Shown: piece after piece, positions 31,619-44,910 of the stretch | Layout: the number at the start of each line of letters is the position of its first letter | Numbering within the stretch: position 1 is the stretch's first letter | Assembly: GCF_001724715.1 (NCBI RefSeq) | Contig: NZ_MEFG01000027.1 | Coordinates: forward strand, 147,886-211,885 | Direction: 5' to 3' | DNA length: 64,000 bases | Source: Sphingomonas sp. SCN 67-18 | Lineage (GTDB): Bacteria; Pseudomonadota; Alphaproteobacteria; Sphingomonadales; Sphingomonadaceae | The notes under the pieces: model-generated | The model's input: only the letters and a program-made list of their open reading frames with translations | Told to the model about the DNA's origin: nothing | The model's database searches: none | Made by a program: the position numbers and the translations under genes

Positions 31619-33409
31619 TCAATAGACGCGTTTCTTGGGCTTGATGTAGGCGATCTCGTCGGTCAGCGTATAATCGTGGACCGGGCGATAATCGATCTTC
31701 ACCGTGCCGTCCGGATTGAACCACGAAATGCTGTGCTTCATCCAGTTCTTGTCGTCGCGTTCCGGGAAATCCTCGTGCATGTGCGCGCCGCGGCTCTCGG
31801 TGCGGTTCGACGCCGAATACATCGTCACCATCGCCTGGCCGATCAGATTGTCCAGCTCCATCGTCTCGACCAGGTCGGTGTTCCAGATGAGGCTGCGATC
31901 CTTGACCGCGATATCCGCCATGCGCGCATGGACGGCGGCGATCTCCGTCTTGCCTTCGTCCAGCAGCTCGGTGGTGCGGAACACCGCGCAGTGCGTCTGC
32001 ATGGTCTTCTGCATCGCCCGGCGGATATCGGCGGTGGGCGATCCGCCCTTGGCGTAGCGGAAGCGGTCCAGCCGGCCCAGCGCCAGTTCTTCCGATCCCT
32101 TGGGCAGCGGCTTGTGCGCCTGGCCGGGCTTGACGATCTCCGCGATGCGGTGGCCGGTGGCCCGGCCGAACACGACCAGATCGATCAGCGAGTTCGAGCC
32201 GAGGCGGTTGGCGCCGTGGACCGACACGCACGCCGCCTCGCCGACCGCGAACAGGCCGGGGACGACGCTGTCCGGATCGCCGTCGCGCAGGGTGACGACC
32301 TCGCCATGATAGTTGGTGGGGATGCCGCCCATATTATAATGGACGGTCGGCACAACCGGCAGCGGCTGGCGGGTCAGATCGACGCCGGCGAACACCTTGC
32401 CGGTTTCGGTGATGCCGGGCAGCCGCTCGTGCAGCACGGCGGCGTCGATATGGTCGAGGTGAAGGTAGATATGGTCCTTCTCCTTGCCGACGCCCCGGCC
32501 TTCGCGGATTTCCATCGCCATCGACCGGGCGACGACGTCGCGGCTGGCGAGATCCTTGGCGGAGGGGGCGTAGCGTTCCATGAACCGCTCGCCTTCCGAA
32601 TTGGTGAGATAGCCGCCCTCGCCGCGCGCGCCCTCGGTGATGAGGACGCCCGCGCCGTAGATGCCGGTCGGGTGGAACTGGACGAACTCCATGTCCTGCA
32701 GCGGCAGGCCGGCGCGCAGCACCATGCCGCCGCCGTCACCCGTGCAGGTGTGGGCCGAGGTGGCGGAGAAATAGGCGCGGCCGTAGCCGCCCGTCGCCAG
32801 CACCACGCTGTGCGAGCGGAAGCGGTGGATGGTGCCGTCTTCCATGCACAGCGCGATCACGCCCCGGCAGACGCCGTCTTCCATGATCAGGTCGAGCGCG
32901 AAATATTCGATGAAGAAATCCGCGTCATATTTCAGGCTCTGCTGGTAGAGCGTGTGCAGCATCGCATGGCCGGTGCGGTCGGCGGCGGCGCAGGTGCGCT
33001 GGGCGGGCGGGCCTTCCCCCATATTCTGCATCATGCCGCCGAAGGGGCGCTGATAGATCTTGCCTTCATTGGTGCGGCTGAACGGCACGCCGGCATGTTC
33101 CAGCTCGTAAACGGCGGCCGGCGCTTCGCGGCAGAGATATTCGATGGCGTCCTGATCGCCCAGCCAGTCGGACCCCTTGACGGTGTCGAACATGTGCCAG
33201 GTCCAGTGGTCAGGCCCCATATTGCCGAGCGACGCGGCGATGCCGCCCTGCGCGGCGACGGTGTGGCTGCGCGTCGGGAACACCTTGGTGATGCAGGCGG
33301 TCTTCAGGCCGGTTTCGGCGATGCCCATGGTCGCGCGGAGGCCGCTGCCGCCCGCGCCGACAACCACGGCGTCATAGGTATGATCGATAATCTTGTAGGC
33401 TTCGGCCAT
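31619..33409 (-). CDS. sdhA: Succinate dehydrogenase flavoprotein subunit
   Basis: A 596-residue catalytic subunit of complex II. FAD binding: [20 protein letters not shown], with covalent FAD His49 in [11 protein letters not shown]. The substrate region includes [20 protein letters not shown], and the catalytic Arg region [19 protein letters not shown]. Full length and intact. The start codon shares one base with the sdhD stop (TGATG), so the three genes sdhC-sdhD-sdhA are tightly coupled. SdhB is 4 kb away on the same strand. Confidence 0.98.
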   Translation of the reverse strand: MAEAYKIIDHTYDAVVVGAGGSGLRATMGIAETGLKTACITKVFPTRSHTVAAQGGIAASLGNMGPDHWTWHMFDTVKGSDWLGDQDAIEYLCREAPAAVYELEHAGVPFSRTNEGKIYQRPFGGMMQNMGEGPPAQRTCAAADRTGHAMLHTLYQQSLKYDADFFIEYFALDLIMEDGVCRGVIALCMEDGTIHRFRSHSVVLATGGYGRAYFSATSAHTCTGDGGGMVLRAGLPLQDMEFVQFHPTGIYGAGVLITEGARGEGGYLTNSEGERFMERYAPSAKDLASRDVVARSMAMEIREGRGVGKEKDHIYLHLDHIDAAVLHERLPGITETGKVFAGVDLTRQPLPVVPTVHYNMGGIPTNYHGEVVTLRDGDPDSVVPGLFAVGEAACVSVHGANRLGSNSLIDLVVFGRATGHRIAEIVKPGQAHKPLPKGSEELALGRLDRFRYAKGGSPTADIRRAMQKTMQTHCAVFRTTELLDEGKTEIAAVHARMADIAVKDRSLIWNTDLVETMELDNLIGQAMVTMYSASNRTESRGAHMHEDFPERDDKNWMKHSISWFNPDGTVKIDYRPVHDYTLTDEIAYIKPKKRVY

Positions 33410-33798
33410 CAGGCGGCTCCCCCCGAGAGAGCGATTTTGAGAACGGAAAAGGCGGCCAGCGCGCCGAGCGCGATGGCATAGGCGTTGAGCGCGATGAGCA
33501 GGGCGATCCGGTTGCCGTCCTCATGGACATAATCCTCGATCACCACCTGCAGGCCGATGCGCAGATGATAGAAGACCGACGCGATCAGCAGCAGCATGGG
33601 CACCGCGGCCAGCGGCGTGGCGAGCCATGCGACGATGGTGGCGTGGTCATAGCCCGGCAGGCGCAGCAGCGAGACGATGAACCACAGCATCAGCGCGAAG
33701 TTGAACGCCCCCGTCAGCCGCTGGTGCCAGAAATGATGGCCGCCCGCATGGGCCGAGCCGAGGCCGCGCACGCGGCCGATTTCAGTTCCCCCGCCCAT
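33409..33798 (-). CDS. sdhD: Succinate dehydrogenase membrane anchor subunit D
   Basis: A 129-residue hydrophobic subunit with three membrane helices. [20 protein letters not shown] is helix 1; [19 protein letters not shown] carries the haem-ligand His and the conserved quinone-site region of SdhD. With SdhC it anchors SdhA-SdhB and binds haem b and ubiquinone. It overlaps sdhC (stop TAA/ATG as TAATG) and sdhA. Confidence 0.93.
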   Translation of the reverse strand: MGGGTEIGRVRGLGSAHAGGHHFWHQRLTGAFNFALMLWFIVSLLRLPGYDHATIVAWLATPLAAVPMLLLIASVFYHLRIGLQVVIEDYVHEDGNRIALLIALNAYAIALGALAAFSVLKIALSGGAA

Positions 33799-34202
33799 TA
33801 TCTGCCCCAGATGAGATAGGCCCAGATCAGGCCGGTTGTCAGGACCGATCCGACGATCGTCATCGTCGACCAGAATTTGTTGGTGCGCAGCTCATAGCCG
33901 GCGCCGGTATCCAGCACGAAATGGCGCAGGCCCGAATAGACATGCTGGAAGGCCGCCCAGGTGAGGCCGACGCCGACGACCAGCATGATCCAGTACATCA
34001 CCGGGCCGCCGATGCAGTCGAGAAACGCCTGATAGCTTTCCGGCCCGCTTGCCGCCGCCGCCAGCCACCAGACGAACAGCGCCGCCCCCACCGTCGCCAG
34101 GCCCACGCCGGTGGCGCGGTGCAGGATGGAGACCAGCATATTCGGCCCCCATTTCCAGATGGTGAGATGCGGCGATAACGGCCGCCCCGATTTACGGTTC
34201 AT
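33798..34202 (-). CDS. sdhC: Succinate dehydrogenase cytochrome b556 subunit C
   Basis: A 134-residue subunit with three membrane helices. The family signature is at the start: [20 protein letters not shown], then [10 protein letters not shown] with the Ser/His/Arg residues of the quinone site; the haem His lies in [14 protein letters not shown]. It is the first gene of sdhCDA. The promoter should lie in 34203-34360, the divergent region shared with the chemoreceptor gene. No convincing -35/-10 pair was picked out. Confidence 0.94.
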   Translation of the reverse strand: MNRKSGRPLSPHLTIWKWGPNMLVSILHRATGVGLATVGAALFVWWLAAAASGPESYQAFLDCIGGPVMYWIMLVVGVGLTWAAFQHVYSGLRHFVLDTGAGYELRTNKFWSTMTIVGSVLTTGLIWAYLIWGR

Positions 34203-34363
34203 GCTGCCCTCGATGTTGGCACGGTTCCTTGCGTGGCTCGCGTCTTAACCGATGCGACACGTCATGCAACCGGCTGCGATCCGTTGCGGCATGTTTAACC
34301 ATCGATTTACCATCGAAAGGCTATCCAGGGAGGCAAGCTGCGTTCCAGAGGATAGTGAGCCCC

Positions 34364-35734
34364 GTGAATATCATAATGCACCCGAACACGACCCCGGTCG
34401 GCATCCCTCCGCAGGAGATCCACATCTCGCTCGCCGAGCGGCTGGGCGATTTCGACCGGGAGGGCACGCTGGCCGCGGATTGCCGCCAAATCTGGGAGGT
34501 TCTGGGCGATCATGTGCGCGAAATCGCAATGGCGTTCTGGAACCATTACAATGAGTCGACCACCGTCGACAACCGCTTCACCGGCGCGGAGCTGGACAAG
34601 GTGCTGAGCACCAGCATCGCTTATTTCGCCGCCAAGTTCAGCGATGCCGGCAACCAGAAATGGGCCGACATGGCCCGCGACAATGCCTGGTCTTCACAGT
34701 CTGCAAATATTCCTTTGAGCGCGGTGCTGGCGGCGCTGGCGGCGTCCCACCGCACCACGATCAGCATATTGTTCGAGAAAATCGGCGACGATTCCGCGCG
34801 ACTCGGGCGCCTTTCGAACACCATCCTGCGCATTTCCCTGCTGGAGGCGGAGATCATGTCCGCCTTTGTCGGCAAGCTGAAGGCGCGCCAGTCGCAGCTG
34901 GAGCGCGGACAGCATGCCGAGATGTTCCAGGACCGAATCCGATCCGAGGTTGCCCACGCATCCGGGCTGGGCGAGGAACTGCGCGGGCAGGCGGTGGACG
35001 CATCGGCCGCCGCGCGCGGGATGCTGGGCAAGGCGTCCGAAGTGGCCGCCGCCGCCGAACAGTCCGCCGTCGCCATGCGCGAAGCCGCCCACACCGCCGC
35101 CGGGCTGATCCGCGCCATCGAGGACGCGCGCAGCGAAGTGGAGGTCGCCGCCGGCGTCGCCACCCGCGCCGCCGCGCAGGCGAGCGAGGCGGTGGGCATG
35201 TCGGAAGCGCTGAGCGACCATGCCCAGTCGATCGAGTCGATCCTGAGCCTGATCCGCGACATTGCCGGGCAGACCAACCTGCTGGCGCTGAACGCGACCA
35301 TCGAGGCCGCCCGCGCCGGAGACGCCGGGCGCGGCTTCGCGGTCGTCGCCCAGGAGGTGAAGTCGCTCGCCAACCAGACGGCGCGCGCCACCGACGACAT
35401 CGCCGCCAAGATCGCCACCATCCAGTCCGCGACGCGCGTCACCGTGGACGCCAACGGATCGATCCGCGACACGGTGGGCGAGGTGCAGCAATCCGCCAAC
35501 CGCATCCGCGAGGCGATGGAGACGCAGGCGCACACCGTCACCATGATCACCGCCGCCGTCGACGAGACCGCGCTGGCCGCCGACTCGATGTCGACCACCA
35601 TTGCCTCGATCCGCACCGACACGGAAAATGTCGCGTCCGAGATCGACGAGCTGGAAACCGGCTTCAAGAAGGTCGATGCCCAGCTTTCCCACCTGAAATC
35701 GGCCGCCGACGATTATGTAAAGCTGGTCGCCTGA
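34364..35734 (+). CDS. Soluble globin-coupled methyl-accepting chemotaxis protein
   Basis: A 456-residue chemoreceptor without membrane helices. The N-terminal ~180 residues are a protoglobin (sensor globin) domain; His129 in [20 protein letters not shown] is the likely proximal haem ligand, in the place used in HemAT. The rest is a methyl-accepting coiled coil (about 200-456) with the hairpin tip signature [20 protein letters not shown]. It should sense oxygen or another gas and signal to CheA in the cytoplasm. Start GTG 34364 was chosen for its upstream GAGGA; ATG 34376 is an in-frame alternative. No other chemotaxis genes are near. Confidence 0.85.
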   Translation: MNIIMHPNTTPVGIPPQEIHISLAERLGDFDREGTLAADCRQIWEVLGDHVREIAMAFWNHYNESTTVDNRFTGAELDKVLSTSIAYFAAKFSDAGNQKWADMARDNAWSSQSANIPLSAVLAALAASHRTTISILFEKIGDDSARLGRLSNTILRISLLEAEIMSAFVGKLKARQSQLERGQHAEMFQDRIRSEVAHASGLGEELRGQAVDASAAARGMLGKASEVAAAAEQSAVAMREAAHTAAGLIRAIEDARSEVEVAAGVATRAAAQASEAVGMSEALSDHAQSIESILSLIRDIAGQTNLLALNATIEAARAGDAGRGFAVVAQEVKSLANQTARATDDIAAKIATIQSATRVTVDANGSIRDTVGEVQQSANRIREAMETQAHTVTMITAAVDETALAADSMSTTIASIRTDTENVASEIDELETGFKKVDAQLSHLKSAADDYVKLVA

Positions 35735-35805
35735 ACCGGCCGACCGCGACCGGCCCGTTGAGGAATGTCCGGACGGCCCCATATCGTGGCTGAAAGGAAG
35801 CATGG

Positions 35806-36276
35806 ATGAGCGTCGCATTCCGCCGCGAGAGCGACGAGGAGCATAAGGAACCGCGCTTCGAGCTGCCGATTCCGCCGGGGCCGAATCCGGTCACCGCGCG
35901 GGGGCTGGCGCTGATCGAGGCGCAGGTGGCCGCGCTCTCCACCCGCGCGCAGACGGAAAAGGACGCCGAGCGGCTGGAAGCGGTTCGCCGCGACCTGCGT
36001 TACTGGAACACGCGGCTGGCGACCGCGCAGCTGGCGCCCGATTCGCCCGGCGACGTGGTCGCCTTTGGCGCGCGGGTGCGCTTCACGCTGAACGGCGGCA
36101 CCCGCAGCGTCGACATCGTCGGCGGCGACGAGGCCGACCCCGCCGCCGGGCGGATCGCCTTCACCGCGCCCCTCGCCCGCGCCCTGATGGGCGCAGCCGT
36201 GGGCGACTTGGCGGATTTCAACGGCGCGCCCGACGCCATCGAGATATTGGAAATCGGACCGGCGGACGAAGACTGA
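35806..36276 (+). CDS. GreA/GreB-family transcription elongation factor-like protein
   Basis: A 156-residue protein with a coiled-coil N-terminal segment (about 28-80, ALIEAQVAALSTRAQTEKDA ... RDLRYWNTRLATAQ). A C-terminal FKBP-like domain follows (about 85-150, VVAFGARVRFTLNGGTRSVD), ending ALMGAAVGDLADFNG. This is the GreA/B two-part architecture. Gre factors insert the coiled coil into RNA polymerase to trigger cleavage of backtracked RNA. Whether the acidic tip needed for cleavage is retained is unclear; the tip here is STRAQTEKDAERL, which does contain Glu and Asp. AGGA lies 7 bases before the ATG. Confidence 0.7.
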   Translation: MSVAFRRESDEEHKEPRFELPIPPGPNPVTARGLALIEAQVAALSTRAQTEKDAERLEAVRRDLRYWNTRLATAQLAPDSPGDVVAFGARVRFTLNGGTRSVDIVGGDEADPAAGRIAFTAPLARALMGAAVGDLADFNGAPDAIEILEIGPADED

Positions 36277-36336
36277 GGCCCGGCCGCCGCCCGGATTGCT
36301 ATCTTCTTGCCGGGCCAGCCGCTAGAAGCGCGGGCC

Positions 36337-37017
36337 ATGACCCATATCCTTCTGACCGGCGCGACGCGCGGCATCGGCGCGGCGATTGCCGAGAGCCTTT
36401 CCTCCCACAAGCTGGTCGGCACGGGATCGGCCGACGGCGACTTGGCGGACCCCGCCACCCCCGCCCGGCTGTGGGCGGCGGCGCTGGACCGGCTGGACGG
36501 GCGGATCGACATACTGATCAACAATGCCGGGGTGTTCGAGGCCGCGCCGATCGATCTGGACGACGCCGCGTGGACGGCGGGGTGGAACCGGACGCTGCAG
36601 ATCAATCTGACCGCCGCCGCCGAACTGTGCCGGCTTGCCGTCCGCCATTTCCGCGGCCGGGGCGGCGGGCGCATCGTCAACGTCGCCAGCCGCGCCGCCT
36701 ATCGCGGCGACAGCCCGGCGCACTGGCATTATGCGGCGTCGAAGGCCGGGATGGTGGCGATGACCAAGTCCATCGCGCGCGGATATGCCCGCGACGGCAT
36801 CTATGCCTTTGCCGTCTGCCCCGGCTTCACCATGACCGGCATGGCGGACGATTATCTGGAGAGCCGGGGCGGCGACAAGCTGCTGGCCGATATTCCGCTG
36901 GGCAAGGTGGCCGACCCCGCCGAAGTGGCATCCGCCGTCCGCTACCTCGCCATCGAGGCGCCGGCATCGATGACCGGGGCGGTGATCGACATCAACGGGG
37001 CAAGCTATGTCCGATAG
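36337..37017 (+). CDS. Short-chain dehydrogenase/reductase
   Basis: A 226-residue Rossmann-fold oxidoreductase of the SDR family. Features: nucleotide site LLTGATRGIGAAIAESL, NNAG in ILINNAGVFEAAP, catalytic Ser in NVASRAAYRGDS, and Tyr-x3-Lys in WHYAASKAGMVAMTKS. The acidic residue after the second strand is missing or replaced (GTGSADGDLADP), which makes NADP or NAD preference hard to call. It overlaps prmA by 11 bases, so the two are co-translated. Substrate unknown; FabG-type 3-oxoacyl reductases are the closest well-known group. Confidence 0.85.
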   Translation: MTHILLTGATRGIGAAIAESLSSHKLVGTGSADGDLADPATPARLWAAALDRLDGRIDILINNAGVFEAAPIDLDDAAWTAGWNRTLQINLTAAAELCRLAVRHFRGRGGGRIVNVASRAAYRGDSPAHWHYAASKAGMVAMTKSIARGYARDGIYAFAVCPGFTMTGMADDYLESRGGDKLLADIPLGKVADPAEVASAVRYLAIEAPASMTGAVIDINGASYVR

Positions 37018-37918
37018 CTGGAAGCTGACCCTGCCCTGCACCAAGGCGGAGGCCGAGGCGCTGACCGGGGACATCGCCGCGCTGGCCGAACTGGACCCGC
37101 CGCCGGTGCTGATGGCGAGCGAGCCGGACGAATCGCGCCCGGATGCGTGGGAGCTGATCGGTTATTTCGAAAGCCGCCCGGACGAGGCGACGATTGCGCT
37201 GATCCGCACGCTCGTGCCCTCCGCGCGGCGGCGCAAGCCGGTGGTCGAGCGGATTCCCGAGGCCGATTGGGTGACGATAAGCCAGGCCGGGATCGCGCCG
37301 GTACGGGCCGGGCGCTTCTTCGTCCACACATCCGCCCATGCCGATGCAGCGCCGGGCGATGCGAAGAGCTTCCTGATCGAGGCCGGGCTGGCCTTCGGCA
37401 CGGGCCAGCATGAAACGACCACCGGCTGCCTGCTGATGCTGGACCGGATGAAGCGGCGCGGCGCGGTGCACCGCAACCTGATCGACATCGGCACCGGCAC
37501 CGGGTTGCTGGCGTTCGCCGCCATGCATTTGTGGCCGCTGGCCTTTGCCACGGCATCCGACATCGATCCGGTATCGATTGCCGTCACCCGCGAAAATGCG
37601 GCGGCGAACGCAATCGCGCTGGGCCGCGACCATGGCGCGCTCGACCTTGCCGTCGCCGCCGGGCTGGACCACCCCCGGCTGGTGCGCGGCGCGCCCTATG
37701 ACCTGATCATCGCCAATATCCTGGCCCAGCCGCTGATCGATCTGGCGCCTTCCGTGGCGGCGGCGCTGGCGCCGGGCGGGTCGCTGATCCTCGCCGGCCT
37801 GCTGGACGGTCAGGCGGGGCGGGTGGCCGCCGCCTACCGCCGGCAGGGGCTGCGGCTGGCCGACCGCATCGACCGGGGCGACTGGCCGACGCTGAGGATG
37901 GTGAAGCGGCGGCGCTGA
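37007..37918 (+). CDS. prmA: Ribosomal protein L11 methyltransferase
   Basis: A 303-residue SAM-dependent methyltransferase that trimethylates L11. The N-terminal substrate-recognition domain (about 1-95) begins SWKLTLPCTKAEAEALTGDI. The catalytic domain has the PrmA hallmarks FLIEAGLAFGTGQHETTTGC, then IDIGTGTGLLAFAAMHL and the N-P-P-Y-like catalytic IIANILAQPLIDLAPS. Overlaps the SDR gene by 11 bases. Confidence 0.93.
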   Translation: MSDSWKLTLPCTKAEAEALTGDIAALAELDPPPVLMASEPDESRPDAWELIGYFESRPDEATIALIRTLVPSARRRKPVVERIPEADWVTISQAGIAPVRAGRFFVHTSAHADAAPGDAKSFLIEAGLAFGTGQHETTTGCLLMLDRMKRRGAVHRNLIDIGTGTGLLAFAAMHLWPLAFATASDIDPVSIAVTRENAAANAIALGRDHGALDLAVAAGLDHPRLVRGAPYDLIIANILAQPLIDLAPSVAAALAPGGSLILAGLLDGQAGRVAAAYRRQGLRLADRIDRGDWPTLRMVKRRR

Positions 37919-37948
37919 GCCCGCCGGGGCCATGGCCCGGACATGACG

Positions 37949-37976
37949 ACGCCGCCGGCCTTTCGACCGGCGGCGC
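37949..37976. terminator. Hairpin between prmA and a PEP-CTERM gene (possible bidirectional terminator)
   Basis: CGCCGCCGG (37950-37958) and CCGGCGGCG (37967-37975) form a perfect 9-bp stem with an 8-base loop in the 81-base gap between convergent genes. There is no T-run on either side, so termination efficiency is uncertain. Confidence 0.45.
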
Positions 37977-37999
37977 ATCAACAGGTCCGTCGGGACGGA

Positions 38000-38602
38000 T
38001 CAGGCGTAGGTGACGGTGGTCCGCACGGCGCGGCGGCGCATCACGCCGCCGACCAGGCCGAAGCCGCCGATCATCATCGCCCAGGTGGCCGGTTCCGGCA
38101 CGGCCGAAACGGAGAGCGAGATACCGCCGCGATTGTCGCCGATATTGTCGTCGAAGATGAAGAAGCGGACGTCGGTCGCCTGCGTCAGCGTGAAGGTGGA
38201 GCTGTAAACGCCCGAACCCGCGTCGAACGCCAGGGTTTCGTTGGCGTAGAAGCCATTGTCCGGGGTCACGGTCGGCCCGTAATTGCCACCGCCGTTCGCA
38301 TCGCCGAACTGCGTCACGCCGTTGCCGGCGTCGTAGGCGGCGCTCAGTTCCCAGCCCTGACGGCAATTCTCGCCAGCGCCGTCGCAGCCGGCATTGGAGC
38401 TCCAGCGGCTGAACGCGGTGAACTGATCCTGGGTGAAGGTCACCTTGTAGGTGCCCGGTCCGAAGTTCACGACATTGGCGGCGGAACCGCTGATCGAGGA
38501 ATGCGCCTGACCATCCAGGTTGATGATGGTGGCGGCGGAAGCGGCAGCGGCCGGAAGGGCCAGCGCCAGAGCAGCAGAAGCAAGCAGAACAGGACGGAGC
38601 AT
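38000..38602 (-). CDS. PEPxxWA-CTERM sorting domain protein, surface or exported
   Basis: A 200-residue exported protein. The N-terminal signal MLRPVLLASAALALALPAAA ends ASAA; residues about 25-165 are a beta-rich lectin-like region (SSNAGCDGAGENC contains two Cys). The C-terminus has VPEPATWAMMIGGFGLVGG followed by an Arg cluster (VMRRRAVR), the tripartite tail processed by exosortase/archaeosortase-like systems. The protein should be cleaved and attached to the envelope or an extracellular matrix. ATG 38602 was chosen for its GGGGA Shine-Dalgarno; 38614 and 38626 are in-frame alternatives. The binding target is unknown. The exosortase gene is not in the window. Confidence 0.85.
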   Translation of the reverse strand: MLRPVLLASAALALALPAAAASAATIINLDGQAHSSISGSAANVVNFGPGTYKVTFTQDQFTAFSRWSSNAGCDGAGENCRQGWELSAAYDAGNGVTQFGDANGGGNYGPTVTPDNGFYANETLAFDAGSGVYSSTFTLTQATDVRFFIFDDNIGDNRGGISLSVSAVPEPATWAMMIGGFGLVGGVMRRRAVRTTVTYA

Positions 38603-38754
38603 AGCAATCCCCATGACTAGATACACAACACGGTAAACCCGGCGTTAGTGGTGCACCGCACAAACGGCAAGCTTTCTGTTCGCGCCTGTAAGAAATGCCG
38701 ACAGACGCCGCCTATCTCCTTGTCGCCGGGCGCGAATTACGGCTAGCATCGGCC

Positions 38755-39393
38755 ATGTCATCCGCCCGCCCGTTTCGCGCCATTGGCCTGATATTGGCGC
38801 GCGCCCTGGCGATCTTCCTGCTGATTCCTTATGTTTACGCCCTCGCCGCGCTGATCGGCGGGCTGATTCCGGTCAATGCGGGCTGGGCGCCGCCGGCGGA
38901 CGGCATCACCATCCATGTCGAGACCAACGGCATCCACACCGGCATCGTCATGCCCGTGCGCTCGCCGGTGTTCGACTGGAGCCGGATCGCGCCCGCCGCC
39001 GACCTGAGCGTCCCGCACCTGAACACGCCGGACTGGTCGCAGGCGCGCCCGGCGACGATCCTGCGCGCGGTGACCGGCAGCGACCGCACGCTGATGCATG
39101 TCGACCATGGCGCCGCGCCCACCGTGGGGCCGGACGTGAAGGCGATCGTCCTGACGCCGGACCAGTATCGCCGGCTGGTCGCCTTCATCCTGGACCGCTT
39201 CGCGCTGACGCCGGACGGACGCGCCGTCCCCATCCGCGGCTATGGTCCGGCCGACATATTCTATGCGGCGCGGGGCCATTATGACGCCATCGACAATTGC
39301 AACGAATGGACCGGGGCGGCGCTGCGCCATGCCGGGGTGCGGGTGGGCGCATGGACCCCGATCAGCGCGGCGGTGATGCTGTCGATCGGCTGA
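38755..39393 (+). CDS. DUF2459 (TIGR02117-type) membrane protein
   Basis: A 212-residue protein with one N-terminal membrane helix (about 12-34, LARALAIFLLIPYVYALAAL) and a periplasmic domain. It starts GITIHVETNGIHTGIVMPVR and contains the conserved GHYDAIDNCNEWTGAALRHA. The family is known from several Proteobacteria, often near urease genes. The Cys-Asn-x-Trp-x-Gly motif and His residues suggest an enzyme, perhaps a cysteine hydrolase of the NlpC-like kind, but this is inference. Between two PEP-CTERM genes; ATG 38755. Confidence 0.7.
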   Translation: MSSARPFRAIGLILARALAIFLLIPYVYALAALIGGLIPVNAGWAPPADGITIHVETNGIHTGIVMPVRSPVFDWSRIAPAADLSVPHLNTPDWSQARPATILRAVTGSDRTLMHVDHGAAPTVGPDVKAIVLTPDQYRRLVAFILDRFALTPDGRAVPIRGYGPADIFYAARGHYDAIDNCNEWTGAALRHAGVRVGAWTPISAAVMLSIG

Positions 39394-39538
39394 GCGGCGT
39401 CGGATTTCCTTACAGTCCGCCATCATCGGGCGCGCCGAAACGGGCATTTTCCGCGCTGGCATGGTCATTGCTTACCAGGGCGTTTACCAACGGGCTGTCC
39501 GGCCGTTCGGTTGGGGTACATCAAATAGAGGGATTGAT

Positions 39539-40195
39539 ATGCGTTGCTTCCACAAGATCGCCGCCGCGTTTCTGCTCGCTGGCGCCGCGATCTCGCCGGC
39601 TTCGGCGGCCGACTTCATCGGCGACTACACGATCGATGCGCACACCAGCGGCAGCGGCCTGACCGTCGCCACCCAGAAGATCGCCGATTTCAGCGTCGCC
39701 CCGGGCTTCGACCTGACCAATGTCGGCGACAGCTATTCGACCGCGCTGTTCAAGATCTGGGCGGACAATGAGAGCGACGTCGGCGCCGACGACCTGAACG
39801 GCAAGGCGATCAGCGTCAATTTCGCCTTCACCTCGCCGACCATCATCAACGGCACCGTCGTCGGTGAAACCGTGGGCGAGCGCAGCTTCTTCGGCCTGTT
39901 CCAGAACGGCCAGCTGAGCTGGGGCGATGTCGGCTTCGGCGCGGGCGTCAACGAGTTCAGCTTCGGCAACGGCGGCAAGCTGATCGTCAGCCTGACCGAC
40001 ACCGAGTTCAGCAACGGCCTGTTCGGCCTGAACGACAGCCCGCGCTATGGCGGCACCGTGCACGCGACCTTCACGCTGGGCGCGCTGCCGGCGGTGCCCG
40101 AGCCCGCCACCTGGGCGCTGATGATCAGCGGCTTCGGCCTGGTCGGCGCGGGCCTGCGCGCCAACCGCCGCAACCGGAACATCGTCACCGCCTGA
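39539..40195 (+). CDS. PEPxxWA-CTERM sorting domain protein, surface or exported
   Basis: A 218-residue protein with a signal peptide (about 1-23, ISPASAA), a beta-sandwich-like body and a C-terminal sorting tail AVPEPATWALMISGFGLVGA followed by RANRRNR. The body includes YTIDAHTSGSGLTVATQKIA and KLIVSLTDTEFSNGLFGLN, consistent with a secreted jelly-roll-like protein. It shares the tail, but not the body, with the gene at 38000. A purine-rich AGAGGGA precedes ATG 39539, and a strong terminator follows. Confidence 0.85.
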   Translation: MRCFHKIAAAFLLAGAAISPASAADFIGDYTIDAHTSGSGLTVATQKIADFSVAPGFDLTNVGDSYSTALFKIWADNESDVGADDLNGKAISVNFAFTSPTIINGTVVGETVGERSFFGLFQNGQLSWGDVGFGAGVNEFSFGNGGKLIVSLTDTEFSNGLFGLNDSPRYGGTVHATFTLGALPAVPEPATWALMISGFGLVGAGLRANRRNRNIVTA

Positions 40196-40218
40196 TCCAG
40201 GCCTGACGAACGGGGGAG

Positions 40219-40255
40219 ACGCCGCCGGGAGCGATTCCGGCGGCGTTTTTCTTTT
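40219..40255 (+). terminator. Intrinsic terminator after the second PEP-CTERM gene
   Basis: ACGCCGCCGG (40219-40228) pairs with CCGGCGGCGT (40237-40246), a 10-bp GC-rich stem, followed by TTTTTCTTTT. It ends the plus-strand transcript just before the convergent ligA gene. Confidence 0.9.
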
Positions 40256-40260
40256 GCGCC

Positions 40261-43958
<3,698 letters not shown>

Positions 43959-44006
43959 GGCCCGGTCGGCATGATCGCGCCCTGTGTCAAAAGCGCCTCG
44001 CCGTGG

Positions 44007-44786
44007 TCAGGATGCGTGCTTCTGGACCAGCGAATAGGCCCGCTGATACCATTCGGTGCCCGGATAGTTGGCGCCCAGCACCGCGGCGGACTTGCGCGCT
44101 TCATCCGGGATGCCCAGCGCCAGATAGCTTTCGGTGAGCCGCATCAGCGCCTCTGGCGCGTGGCTGGTCGTATCATATTCGTCGACCACCTTGCGGAAGC
44201 GGATGGTGGCGGCCAGCCACTGCGCGCGGCGCTGGTAGAAACGGCCGATCTCCATTTCCTTGCCGGCCAGATGGTCGAGGACCAGATCGACCTTCAGCCG
44301 CGCATCGGCGGCGTAGCGCGTATCGGGATAGCGGCGGATCACCTCGCTCAGCGAATCGAGCGCCTGCTGGGTGATCTTCTGGTCGCGCGTCACATCGGTG
44401 ATCTGCTCATAATAGTCGATCGCGATCAGATAATTGGCGTAGGCCGCGTCCTTGTTGCCCGGGTGAATCGCCAGGAAACGCTGCGCGGAGGAGATGGATT
44501 CGGGATAGTCGCGGGCCAGATAGTAGCTGAACGCGCTCATCAGCTGCGCGCGGCGCGCCCAGATGGAATAGGGGTGCTGGCGCTCCACCTCGTCGAACAG
44601 CGCCGCCGCCAGCTTGTACTGCTTGCGGTCCAGCCGCGCCTTGGCCGCCGAATAGAGCGTATTGACGTCGCGCGCGACATAGCTGGTGTCGCCTTTCTTA
44701 CCCGTCCGCCCGGCACAGCCGGCAACCAGGGAACAGACGGTCGCGGCCATCATGATGGCGACGGGCGTGGAGACTTTGATGCGCAT
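44007..44786 (-). CDS. bamD: Outer membrane protein assembly factor BamD (lipoprotein)
   Basis: A 259-residue lipoprotein with lipobox VCSLVAGCAG. Five TPR-like repeats follow (ALFDEVERQHPYSIWARRAQ, AQRFLAIHPGNKDAAYANYL, VIRRYPDTRYAADARLKVDL). It works with BamA to insert beta-barrels such as the Slam exporter. The frame continues upstream to 44966 but the start MRIKVSTPVAIMMAATVCSL at 44786 makes a proper lipoprotein signal. It lies upstream of recN on the same strand, 48 bases between, and divergent from the isomerase gene. Confidence 0.92.
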   Translation of the reverse strand: MRIKVSTPVAIMMAATVCSLVAGCAGRTGKKGDTSYVARDVNTLYSAAKARLDRKQYKLAAALFDEVERQHPYSIWARRAQLMSAFSYYLARDYPESISSAQRFLAIHPGNKDAAYANYLIAIDYYEQITDVTRDQKITQQALDSLSEVIRRYPDTRYAADARLKVDLVLDHLAGKEMEIGRFYQRRAQWLAATIRFRKVVDEYDTTSHAPEALMRLTESYLALGIPDEARKSAAVLGANYPGTEWYQRAYSLVQKHAS

Positions 44787-44910
44787 GGCCGCCGTCTTAG
44801 CCGAGGCAAAGGCCCGCGCCAAGCGCCGAGATGGACCGTCGCGCGAAGCTATTCTACGGTCCGTGGCGCAATCGTCCGGCGCGAATCGAACAGCAGGGTG
44901 GAGATCGTCG

